From positions 1 through 5,490 of the forward strand of contig DATKFM010000090.1 of the NCBI GenBank assembly GCA_035544395.1: 5,490 bases of DNA, given 5' to 3'. The first letter of the stretch is position 1. Every line of letters starts with the position of its first letter. Positions 1 to 5,490 of this stretch are shown here, in pieces. Origin of the DNA: DATKFM01 sp035544395. GTDB lineage: Bacteria > Pseudomonadota > Alphaproteobacteria > Dongiales > Dongiaceae. Below the pieces are notes generated by a model that saw only the letters and a list, made by a program, of their open reading frames with translations, made no database searches and was not told where the DNA came from. The position numbers and the translations under genes are program-made.

Positions 1-112
1 CCGGGAACAGGGATTGGCCGTAAAGGGCCAGCGGCTGGTGGTCACCGCCGGCGTGCCCTTCGGCACGCCCGGCTCCACCAATGTGCTGCGCATCGCCTGG
101 ATCGAGGATTAG
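1..112 (+). CDS. pyk: Pyruvate kinase, C-terminal end (5' part outside window)
   Basis: Frame 2 gives 36 codons ending in TAG at 110-112. The tail reads KGQRLVVTAGVPFGTPGSTN followed by VLRIAWIED. The pattern G-(D/Q)-R-hydrophobic-VVTAGVP-x-G-x-PG-(T/S)-TN-x-LRIA is the signature end of bacterial pyruvate kinase. Here it forms the last strands and the glycine-rich loop of the C-terminal domain, the region that carries the allosteric effector site in many pyruvate kinases. The enzyme transfers phosphate from phosphoenolpyruvate to ADP in the cytoplasm, the last step of glycolysis. The catalytic barrel lies upstream and cannot be judged. The gene is convergent with the DUF2339 gene and their stop codons overlap, so its transcript must end inside that gene's 3' end. 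No hairpin with a T-run follows the stop. Identification rests on the C-terminal motif alone. Confidence 0.88.
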   Translation, partial: REQGLAVKGQRLVVTAGVPFGTPGSTNVLRIAWIED

Positions 113-2742
113 CTCTGCGGCAATTCCTCGGGTCGACGGAAGACGAACCGCTGATAGGCGTAGCCGATGCCCATCAGGCAGAGGCCCAGTCCCAGGAATG
201 ACGCCACGCGGTAGAGGCCAGAGAGTCCGGCCGCGTCGAACAGGAACACCTTGCTGACGGTCAGCATGATCACGGCCATCGAGGCGTAGCGCAGCGCGCG
301 GCCCCCGCGGACGATGCCGGCAATCAGCAGCGCCACGCCGTACACCAGCCACACCGCCGAGTAAGCATAATTCTCCGCATCGTCGATGCCGTATCCCGAG
401 AGCACCGGCCCCTGGAACCATTGCCGCGTCTCGAGGCTGACGAAGGCGAAGCCCATAATGAGCGCCAGCACCCCGAGCACTGTGCGGAACCCGGGCATGG
501 CCGCCCAGCGGCACTCCGGCCGGTCGAACTCCACCGCCAGCACGGCGAGCAATGCCGCCGGCAGCGCATAGCCAGGGATCAGCCAGTTGAAGAGATGGAC
601 CTCGCCCACGATGTCGCCGGTGAAGAGCGGATTGAGACCAAGCAACATGCCGAGCACCAGTCCAGCCAGGGAGATGCCCGTCACCACGCGCGCACCCCAG
701 AGATAGGCGAGCCGCGGCGCGCGGCGGTGGGTCTGCAGCAGCACGAAGGCGATCACCAGCCAGGCGAGGTTGAAGCTGGCGAATTCGCGGAAGTCGATGG
801 TGCCGGCGAGGATCGCCTCGCCATGGAAGCTGTGGTGGACCTCCAGCGTCACCAGCAGGAAGCCGATGATGATGGCGCCCGCCTCGACCAGCCGCACCAG
901 CAGATCGTCGGCGCGGCGGCGGAACAGCCAGGCGGCGAGGATGAAGGCAACGAACGGGATGCCGTAGCCATAGAGGATCCAGTTGAACACCGGTGTCGAG
1001 CTCGGCGGAAACTCGACCATCCAGGGCCCGGGCAGCAGGCGTACCAGCACCAGTCCGGCCGCCACCCAGGCGGCGCGGCGCAGCCAGGGGATATCCAGCC
1101 GGTCCTCGATCCAGGCAATGGCCGGCAGCAGGATAGCCCAGCCCACCGCGATCCAGGCATGGTCCAGCTCCAACGGCACGGCGAAGGCGAGCAGGCCGCA
1201 AACCGCCAGAGCATGGGCGCCCAGCGCGTCGTTGTAGCCGGCGTGGGTCAGGCGGTAGCGGGCCACCCGCTCAGCCGCCAGCACATGCAGGGCGGCGAGG
1301 ATGACACTGACCAGGCCCCAGGAAGGCAGGCCTTCGTAGCTGTTCAGCCGCAGATAGGCCGTGCCGAGATAGAGTCCTGTCGCAATGGCCGACAGCAGCG
1401 CCCAGCGCATCGGCGAGCGGGCGCCCCATTGGCCGATGAAACCGCCGACGGCGAACAGGCCGCCAATCGCCGCCGCCGTGAGTGCAAAGCGCGACACGGC
1501 CTCCGCCGGGAACGGCCACCAGGGCCAGGCCAGCAGCGTCAGCGCGCCCATGGCCGCGGCAAAGGCCGCCGCCCACTCGTTCTCCGGCTGGAAGCGGGCA
1601 ATGGCCAGCAGCAGCAGCGACAGCGCGCCATAGAACATCCAGCCGGTGTTGTCATGGCCTGTCGCCATCACCAGCAGGCCCATGACCAGGGTGGTGGCAA
1701 ACTGGATCGCCACCGCAAAAACGCGGGAAGCGTCCCAATCCATCATGGCCGCAGGAGCCGCGATGCACCGGCGAGACCAGGCGGTGGCCGCCGCCGTCGC
1801 CAGCAGGAACAGGGCCGGCCAGATATCGTCGGACCAGTCGCGTGCGCCTTCGATCAGCCAGAGGCAAACCCAGATCAGGCCGCCAGCCACGGCAATCGGC
1901 GCCAGCCACCACCAGCCGCGGCGGCGCACCAGCACCTGGGTGCCGACCTGCATGGCCAGCAGGAAGGCGAAGAGACCGAGCGCGTTCGGCTCGGTGGTAT
2001 GCACGATAGCAGGCGTGACGAAGCCGCCGGCCAGGCCCAGCAAGCCGACGAATGGTCCCTGGCGCATCGCCAGGCCGATGGAGAAAGCGGTGAGTCCGGC
2101 GAGCATGAGGAATCCGGGGGCCGGCTCGATCAGATTATAGAGGGCGATGGCAGCCAGAAGCGTGGCGTAGAACACGGCGACAGCCGCCGCCGACAGGGAC
2201 TGGGCGATCGTCTCCGAACGGCCGCGCATGACCTCGCCACCTGTAAGCAGCAGCGCGCCCAGCAGGCCGCCGAGCAGGCAGCGCATTGCCGGTCCGAGCC
2301 AGCCTTGCTCGATGGAGTATTTCACCAGGAAGGCGCCGGCGAGCGCCAGCGCCAGGCCACCGATCCAGACAAAGATGCGGGAGCCGAGGCGCTCCTCCAG
2401 GGCAATAGTGGGCCGCCGCGGCGGTGCAACGGGCGCGGCGGGCCGCGGCGGTTCGGGTGGGGCGACGGGTGCCGGCGGCGCTACCGGTTCCGGAAGTTTG
2501 ATCTCGATTGGCGCAGGCGCCGGGACAGGCTCTGGCGCCGAGACCGGCGCCGGCGGCAGCATGGCAGGCGCGGCTGCTGCAGTTTGCTCCCGCGGCGGCT
2601 GCAGGCGGGACAGCCGTTCCTCCAATTGACGCAGCCGGTAGTTCAGGCCGCCGATCTTCACCAGTGCGACGAGTGCCATGACAGGCACCGCCAACGCCAA
2701 AAAGACCACTACGAGAATCCCCAGAACTTCCAGGCCGTCCAT
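109..2742 (-). CDS. DUF2339 polytopic membrane protein (COG5373-type), function unknown
   Basis: This is an 877-residue integral membrane protein. Residues 6-30 form a first hydrophobic helix, followed by a short charged coiled-coil-like stretch (RLRQLEERLSRL, about 37-48). A proline/alanine-rich linker spans about 49-112. At 116-155 comes the family hallmark: LEERLGSR, then WIGGLALALAGAFLVKYSI, then QGWLGPAMR. The rest, to about 868, is nearly continuous hydrophobic helices. The C-terminal block at 831-853 (KVFLFDAAGLSGLYRVASFL and following) is also typical of DUF2339. Arg/Lys residues after the first helix suggest the linker is cytoplasmic (inference). Residues 515-845 contain a repeated module. 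The ATG at 2742 is preceded on the minus strand by AAGGG with 6-nt spacing, a fair Shine-Dalgarno sequence. The stop TAA (111-109) overlaps the pyruvate kinase stop. The molecular role of this family is not established, and no catalytic motif is visible. Length and both termini look complete. Confidence 0.92.
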   Translation of the reverse strand: MDGLEVLGILVVVFLALAVPVMALVALVKIGGLNYRLRQLEERLSRLQPPREQTAAAAPAMLPPAPVSAPEPVPAPAPIEIKLPEPVAPPAPVAPPEPPRPAAPVAPPRRPTIALEERLGSRIFVWIGGLALALAGAFLVKYSIEQGWLGPAMRCLLGGLLGALLLTGGEVMRGRSETIAQSLSAAAVAVFYATLLAAIALYNLIEPAPGFLMLAGLTAFSIGLAMRQGPFVGLLGLAGGFVTPAIVHTTEPNALGLFAFLLAMQVGTQVLVRRRGWWWLAPIAVAGGLIWVCLWLIEGARDWSDDIWPALFLLATAAATAWSRRCIAAPAAMMDWDASRVFAVAIQFATTLVMGLLVMATGHDNTGWMFYGALSLLLLAIARFQPENEWAAAFAAAMGALTLLAWPWWPFPAEAVSRFALTAAAIGGLFAVGGFIGQWGARSPMRWALLSAIATGLYLGTAYLRLNSYEGLPSWGLVSVILAALHVLAAERVARYRLTHAGYNDALGAHALAVCGLLAFAVPLELDHAWIAVGWAILLPAIAWIEDRLDIPWLRRAAWVAAGLVLVRLLPGPWMVEFPPSSTPVFNWILYGYGIPFVAFILAAWLFRRRADDLLVRLVEAGAIIIGFLLVTLEVHHSFHGEAILAGTIDFREFASFNLAWLVIAFVLLQTHRRAPRLAYLWGARVVTGISLAGLVLGMLLGLNPLFTGDIVGEVHLFNWLIPGYALPAALLAVLAVEFDRPECRWAAMPGFRTVLGVLALIMGFAFVSLETRQWFQGPVLSGYGIDDAENYAYSAVWLVYGVALLIAGIVRGGRALRYASMAVIMLTVSKVFLFDAAGLSGLYRVASFLGLGLCLMGIGYAYQRFVFRRPEELPQS

Positions 2743-2776
2743 GATCCGCCCTTGCCGCCGCCGAATCGACGCCCCT

Positions 2777-2905
2777 GTAACCTAATGTGAGTTGCCGCCA
2801 TCAACTACGGCTGATCGCGCGGCGCAGGTGAGGGTAACCATACGAATGCTTCCGCCGGTTCCGGGACATGCGGGAAACGAAGTTCGACGCAGAGTAACCA
2901 TGTGA
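2777..2905. repeat. Three dispersed GTAACC elements
   Basis: GTAACC starts at 2777, 2834 and 2894, giving spacings of 57 and 60 bp. The second and third copies share GTAACCAT exactly. The first and third share a longer pattern, GTAACC followed by ATGTGA (GTAACCTAATGTGAG against GTAACCATGTGAT), differing by two extra bases. All three have the same orientation and lie upstream of DUF2339, where they read as GGTTAC on its sense strand. They could be operator half-sites for a regulator of DUF2339. The short length means chance similarity is not excluded. Confidence 0.3.
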
Positions 2906-2987
2906 TTTCAAAGATTTATCATGCCAAGGCTGGCCCGAGGATGTCGGCTCACGCGTCGTATGAGGAAATATCAATCGCTGCGATGGC

Positions 2988-3013
2988 CCGGAACCCTGGC
3001 TGCCCGGGTTCGG
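2988..3013. other. Hairpin overlapping a Shine-Dalgarno sequence
   Basis: CCGGAACCC (2988-2996) pairs with GGGTTCGG (3006-3013), leaving one bulged G and a 9-nt loop. No T-run follows on either strand, so it does not look like an intrinsic terminator. Its right end covers the first two bases of the GGAGG at 3012-3016, so in a plus-strand RNA it could partly mask that ribosome site. A role depends on transcription through this stretch, which is not shown. Confidence 0.3.
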
Positions 3014-3025
3014 AGGTGACAAATA

Positions 3026-3079
3026 ATGCGCCGGAACATCGATTCACTCCGCGCGCATTCGTCGATGTCAGTAGAGTGA
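3026..3079 (+). CDS. Possible 17-residue leader peptide ORF
   Basis: An ATG at 3026 opens a 17-codon frame, MRRNIDSLRAHSSMSVE, ending in TGA at 3077-3079. What singles it out is GGAGGTGA at 3012-3019, the strongest Shine-Dalgarno match in the window, at good spacing from the ATG. A 7-bp inverted repeat lies within it (ACATCGA at 3036-3042, TCGATGT at 3062-3068). It lies about 180 bp before the adaptor gene and upstream of the promoter-like bases at 3103-3129, so it would need its own, unseen promoter. The peptide resembles no known attenuator: there is no run of one amino acid. Chance is a serious alternative. Confidence 0.2.
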   Translation: MRRNIDSLRAHSSMSVE

Positions 3080-3093
3080 CGGGAGGAAGTGAA

Positions 3094-3126
3094 GTTCCTG
3101 TTTTGTTCCTGGTGATTTCCTGATAT
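3094..3126 (+). promoter_or_regulatory. Three tandem 11-bp direct repeats (TTCCTG box), candidate operator
   Basis: The units are GTTCCTGTTTT (3094-3104), GTTCCTGGTGA (3105-3115) and TTTCCTGATAT (3116-3126). TTCCTG therefore starts at 3095, 3106 and 3117, with identical 11-bp spacing. Repeats at one helical turn place each motif on the same DNA face. This is the known layout of binding sites for OmpR/PhoB-family winged-helix response regulators, which bind head-to-tail. The array covers the -35 position of the promoter-like sequence ending at 3129 and lies about 130 bp before the adaptor start. The repeat is seen directly. The class of binding protein is inference, and no regulator gene is in the window. 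Confidence 0.45.
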
Positions 3127-3129
3127 TAT
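3103..3129 (+). promoter_or_regulatory. Candidate promoter of the efflux operon
   Basis: TATTAT at 3124-3129 matches five of six bases of the sigma-70 -10 consensus. The best -35 choice is poor: TTGTTC at 3103-3108, 15 bp upstream, or TTTTGT at 3101-3106 with 17 bp. A weak -35 embedded in direct repeats is what an activator-dependent promoter looks like. A start near 3136 would give a leader of about 120 nt before the adaptor ATG. Confidence 0.3.
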
Positions 3130-3158
3130 CGTACTAATTCAAAAGCTGACATGCGAGT

Positions 3159-3216
3159 TGCCGGGCATCCGGCAGGACCGTAACAAGAGCTTCGCGTGAC
3201 ATGGCCTGCCGGCTCT
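3159..3216 (+). other. Alternative hairpins in the adaptor 5' leader
   Basis: TGCCGG (3159-3164) and CCGGCA (3169-3174) form a tight 6-bp stem with a 4-nt loop. The same right arm, extended as CCGGCAGG (3169-3176), can pair instead with CCTGCCGG (3205-3212) in an 8-bp stem. A third, weaker pair is AGAGC (3186-3190) with GCTCT (3212-3216). The first two stems exclude each other. I recognise no known riboswitch, and no T-tract follows, so transcription termination is unlikely. Any effect would be on RNA stability or translation. Confidence 0.25.
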
Positions 3217-3257
3217 GCAATCGGTAGCGCCAGAATCCCAAAAAATCGGAGTTTGTA

Positions 3258-4388
3258 ATGCTAAGGCGGGCGGTGGCGTGGCTGGTAGTCGTTGTGGCGA
3301 TTGTCGCGGTTGTCGGCAGCCTCGGTTACTACAAGTACGCGCAAATTCAGACAGCGATCGCCGCCGGCGCCGCCTTTCCGGAACCGCAGGAGTCCGTGGA
3401 ATCGACAACCGTGCACCGCGGCGAATGGGCGCCCAGCGCCAGGGCCGTGGGCACCGTGGTGGCCCTGCGCCAGGTGGAGATCCGCAACGAACTGGCGGGC
3501 ACGGTGGCGGAGATCGGCTTCAAGTCCGGCGACGTCGTCGAGGCCGGCCAGTTGCTGGTCCGCTTCGACACGCGCCAGGAGCAGGCGAGCCTGGATGCCG
3601 CCAAGGCCGAGGCGGAGCTGGCCAGCCTCACCTATGAGCGGCGCAAAAAGCTGCGCGCCTCCCAGACCGTTTCAGCGCAGGAGTTGGACGAAGCGCAGCA
3701 GCAGCTCGTCGCCGCCAACTCCCGGGCGCAGAACCTGCAGGTGGGCATCGACAAGAAGACGATCCTGGCGCCGTTCCGCGCACGAGTCGGCCTGACCGAC
3801 CTGCAGCCTGGCGCCTATCTGGACGTCGGCAGTTCCATCGCCATGCTGCAGGGCGTCGGCGATGACGCTTACGTGGATTTCTCCCTGCCCCAGGACGCCG
3901 CGGCGGCGATCAAGCCCGGCGCGACGGTCACGCTGGTAACGCCTCAAATGCCCGAAGGCGGCATCAAGGCGGAGATCATGGCCGAGGACGCCAGCGTCGA
4001 TGGCGCCAATCGCACCGTGCGCTTCCGCGCCCTGGCGAAAAGCATGGGCGGGACGCTGCGGCCCGGCGGCTTCGTGGATGTGGTGGCAACCATCGGTGCG
4101 CCGCAGCCCATGCTGTTCGTGCCGCTGACGGCGGTACGCCGCGCGCCATATGGTGAACTGGTCTTCGCGCTGGTGGAAGAGGACGGCAAGCTGCGGGCGC
4201 GCCAGCGCATCGTGCAGACCGGCCCGGTTCAGGGTGACGAGATCGCAGTCGTCAAAGGCCTGGCGGAGGGTGACCTGATCGCCGCCGCCGGCTCCTTCAA
4301 GCTGCGCGAGGGCCTGCTGGTCCAGGCCACCAAGCCCGGCGAAGCGGACGCCGCCGCCGGTGCGGCGCCGGAACCCGCCACCAACTGA
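3258..4388 (+). CDS. RND efflux periplasmic adaptor (membrane fusion protein), MexH/AcrA type
   Basis: This 376-residue protein bridges an inner-membrane RND pump to an outer-membrane channel. Residues 5-24 are a hydrophobic anchor or uncleaved signal. There is no lipobox Cys, so it is probably held by the helix rather than a lipid. The first lipoyl half is at about 72-105 (GTVAEIGFKSGDVVEAGQLL). An alpha-hairpin at about 106-165 carries R128-xxx-L132-xxxxxx-S139, the tip motif used by adaptors that dock to TolC-type channels. The second lipoyl half is at about 166-200 (TILAPFRARVG), followed by the VDFSLPQ strand. The beta-barrel includes LRPGGFVDV (267-275), and the membrane-proximal domain runs to about 358 before a low-complexity Ala/Pro tail. 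The ATG at 3258 follows GGAG (3248-3251) with 6-nt spacing. Length is normal for the family. It is followed by the pump gene after 17 bp. Substrate cannot be told from sequence. Confidence 0.95.
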   Translation: MLRRAVAWLVVVVAIVAVVGSLGYYKYAQIQTAIAAGAAFPEPQESVESTTVHRGEWAPSARAVGTVVALRQVEIRNELAGTVAEIGFKSGDVVEAGQLLVRFDTRQEQASLDAAKAEAELASLTYERRKKLRASQTVSAQELDEAQQQLVAANSRAQNLQVGIDKKTILAPFRARVGLTDLQPGAYLDVGSSIAMLQGVGDDAYVDFSLPQDAAAAIKPGATVTLVTPQMPEGGIKAEIMAEDASVDGANRTVRFRALAKSMGGTLRPGGFVDVVATIGAPQPMLFVPLTAVRRAPYGELVFALVEEDGKLRARQRIVQTGPVQGDEIAVVKGLAEGDLIAAAGSFKLREGLLVQATKPGEADAAAGAAPEPATN

Positions 4389-4405
4389 GCCGCGGGAGCA
4401 GCAGC

Positions 4406-5490
4406 ATGCGTTTCGTCGACATCTTCGTGCGGCGGCCGGTCATCGCCGTCGTGATCAATCTCGTGATCGTGCTGATCGGGGTGCGGGCCGCCTGGGAATT
4501 GCCGATCCAGCAATACCCGCGCATCGAGAGCTCCTCGATCATCATCACCACGGTCTATGTCGGCGCCTCGGCCGACAGCATCCGCGGCTTCGTCACCACG
4601 CCGATCGAGCGCGCGGTGTCGTCGATCTCCGGCGTCGACTATGTGGAATCCACCAGCGTCTCCAGTCTCAGCACGGTGACGGTGCGGCTGAAGCTCAATC
4701 ATCCGAGCAACGTGGCGTTGACGGAAGTCGGCAACCGCCTCGACCAGATCCGCAGCGAGCTGCCGTCGGAAATCGAGTCGCCTGTCGTAGAGGTACAGCG
4801 CGCGGACCGCTCCTACGCCACCTTCTATGTCAGCGTGACATCCTCGACGATGACGCCGCCGCAGCTCACCGACTATCTGGCGCGGCAGATCCAACCGCGC
4901 CTCTCCACGCTGCCGGATGTGCAGAAGATCGGCCTTGAGGGCGCGCGGCCGCAGGCCATGCGCATCTGGCTCGATGCCAACCGTCTCGCCGCCTTCGGCA
5001 TCGGCGCCGAGGAAGTGCAGGCCGCCCTGACCCGCAACAACTTCCTGGCGGCCATCGGCCAGGCCAAGGGCGGGCAGGTGCAGGTGGACCTGCTGGCCAA
5101 CACAGATTTGCGCAGCGTCGACGAGTTCGAGCGGCTGATCGTGCGCGAGGAAGGCGACCGCATCATCCGCATCTCCGACATCGGCCGGGCCGAGCTAGGC
5201 TCGGAAGAGCCGACTGCCAATGTGCGCTACAACGGCAAGGATGCAGTGTATCTCTCGGTCTGGCCGCTGCCGGGCGCGAATGAGATCAGCGTCGCCTATG
5301 CGCTGCGCGCCGAACTGGAGGAAATCAAGGGCGACCTGCCGCCGGGCACCGAGATCAACATGGCCTATGACGGCGCGGCTTATATGGAAAACGCGCTGAA
5401 GGAAATCACCACCACCTTCGTCGAAACGGTGATGATCGTGGCGATCATCGTCTTCCTGTTCCTGGGATCGGCGCGCACGGCGCTGGTGCC
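4406..5490 (+). CDS. RND efflux transporter, HAE-1 family, N-terminal 361 residues (3' part outside window)
   Basis: The frame stays open from ATG 4406 to the window edge. Full-length members are about 1020-1050 residues, so roughly a third is present. It begins MRFVDIFVRRPVIAVV, the usual cytoplasmic start with an RRP turn and the first membrane helix (about 11-30). ELPIQQYPRIE (31-41), YVGASAD (51-57), VTTPIERAVSSISGVDY (63-79) and the porter-domain stretch to about 335 are typical of hydrophobe/amphiphile exporters. The second helix starts at about 340 (FVETVMIVAIIVFLFL). The proton-relay acidic residues of helix 4 lie beyond the window, so the transport class rests on the N-terminal motifs. 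The QQYP and GASAD-xxx-GFVT-xPI segments are closest, from memory, to MexI-type pumps. GGGAG (4394-4398) lies 7 nt before the ATG. The pump should export small molecules by proton antiport together with the adaptor encoded just upstream. Confidence 0.94.
   Translation, partial: MRFVDIFVRRPVIAVVINLVIVLIGVRAAWELPIQQYPRIESSSIIITTVYVGASADSIRGFVTTPIERAVSSISGVDYVESTSVSSLSTVTVRLKLNHPSNVALTEVGNRLDQIRSELPSEIESPVVEVQRADRSYATFYVSVTSSTMTPPQLTDYLARQIQPRLSTLPDVQKIGLEGARPQAMRIWLDANRLAAFGIGAEEVQAALTRNNFLAAIGQAKGGQVQVDLLANTDLRSVDEFERLIVREEGDRIIRISDIGRAELGSEEPTANVRYNGKDAVYLSVWPLPGANEISVAYALRAELEEIKGDLPPGTEINMAYDGAAYMENALKEITTTFVETVMIVAIIVFLFLGSARTALV

Larger units (their letters stand above)
2743..3257. other. 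Divergent intergenic region with no convincing gene
   Basis: This 515-bp spacer separates the DUF2339 gene (minus) from the efflux operon (plus). Its G+C is visibly lower than the flanking genes: 29 of 60 in 2881-2940 and 30 of 60 in 3121-3180, against 43 of 60 in 3541-3600. Two 73-codon open frames exist (2902-3123 plus, 2801-3022 minus), but both use non-ATG starts, lack a good ribosome site and resemble no family I know. The region holds three GTAACC elements in its left third, an 11-bp palindrome ATCGCTGCGAT (2974-2984), a hairpin at 2988-3013, a 17-codon ORF at 3026-3079, an 11-bp-period repeat with promoter-like bases at 3094-3129, and leader hairpins at 3159-3216. I see no convincing minus-strand promoter for DUF2339, tRNA, or T-tract terminator. 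Confidence 0.7.

Noticed and set aside
47..73. Hairpin GCC-GGCGTGCC, loop CTTC, GGCACGCC-C-GGC as a terminator for DUF2339
   Set aside because: The stem is strong and lies just past the DUF2339 stop, but no T-run follows on the minus strand, and the bases encode the conserved AGVPFGTPG of pyruvate kinase, which explains the symmetry.
421..2790. A 789-codon open frame on the plus strand opposite the DUF2339 gene
   Set aside because: It lies in exact codon register with the minus-strand gene, so stops could arise only from TTA, CTA or TCA codons there, which are rare at this G+C. Its product is a Gln/Arg/Gly/His-rich sequence, as expected from reverse-complemented Leu and Ala codons, with no domain.
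2974..2984. Palindrome ATCGCTGCGAT as a repressor operator
   Set aside because: It is perfect but only 5+1+5 bp, does not extend, has no second copy and is not placed over a visible promoter.
2991..3013. GGGTTCGG resembling a tRNA T-arm
   Set aside because: No acceptor, D-arm or anticodon stem can be assembled around it.
2801..3022. A 73-codon minus-strand frame in the intergenic region
   Set aside because: It has a TTG start, no clear ribosome site, and a Ser/Arg/Pro-rich product without hydrophobic core or motif.
2902..3123. A 73-codon plus-strand frame in the intergenic region
   Set aside because: It has a GTG start with no ribosome site before it, mixed composition and no recognisable family. 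The internal ATG at 2941 is also poorly supported.
4229..4894. A 221-codon minus-strand frame across the adaptor-pump junction
   Set aside because: It is antisense to two well-supported genes, and its Arg/Asp/His-rich product is typical of a shadow frame in G+C-rich DNA.

Overview
The window reads as chromosomal DNA of a G+C-rich Gram-negative bacterium. Coding rows are strongly G+C-rich (43 of 60 bases in 3541-3600). A periplasmic adaptor is paired with an RND pump, which needs two membranes. The style of the pyruvate kinase tail and of the large membrane protein fits Proteobacteria, and Alphaproteobacteria is my best guess, but no marker gene in the window settles the class.

Layout from left to right. 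(1) Positions 1-112, plus strand: the last 36 codons of a pyruvate kinase. (2) Positions 109-2742, minus strand: a complete 877-residue DUF2339 (COG5373-type) polytopic membrane protein, convergent with pyruvate kinase. The two stop codons interlock in the four bases TTAG at 109-112. (3) Positions 2743-3257: a 515-bp divergent intergenic region of visibly lower G+C (29 of 60 in 2881-2940, 30 of 60 in 3121-3180). It has no convincing gene but holds several repeat and hairpin signals. (4) Positions 3258-4388, plus strand: a complete RND membrane-fusion (periplasmic adaptor) protein. (5) Positions 4406-5490, plus strand: the first 361 codons of an RND inner-membrane transporter, cut by the window end.

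The adaptor and pump are 17 bp apart, each with its own Shine-Dalgarno sequence, and almost certainly form an operon for a tripartite efflux system. The outer-membrane channel gene is not in view. It may lie downstream, or a TolC-like protein may be supplied from elsewhere. From remembered family sequences, the pump's N-terminus most resembles the MexI branch (MexHI-type) of HAE-1 pumps. No regulator gene is present in the window.

The most noteworthy signal is upstream of the efflux operon. TTCCTG occurs three times at exactly 11-bp spacing (starts 3095, 3106, 3117), running into a TATTAT -10-like hexamer at 3124-3129. Tandem direct repeats with a one-turn period are typical of OmpR/PhoB-class response-regulator sites, so the pump may be under two-component control. 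Secondary signals are a 17-codon ORF with a strong Shine-Dalgarno sequence and nearby hairpins, three GTAACC elements 57 and 60 bp apart, mutually exclusive hairpins in the adaptor 5' leader, and a repeated module inside the DUF2339 protein. I see no clear evidence of a wholly new system, mobile element, tRNA, rRNA or CRISPR array.
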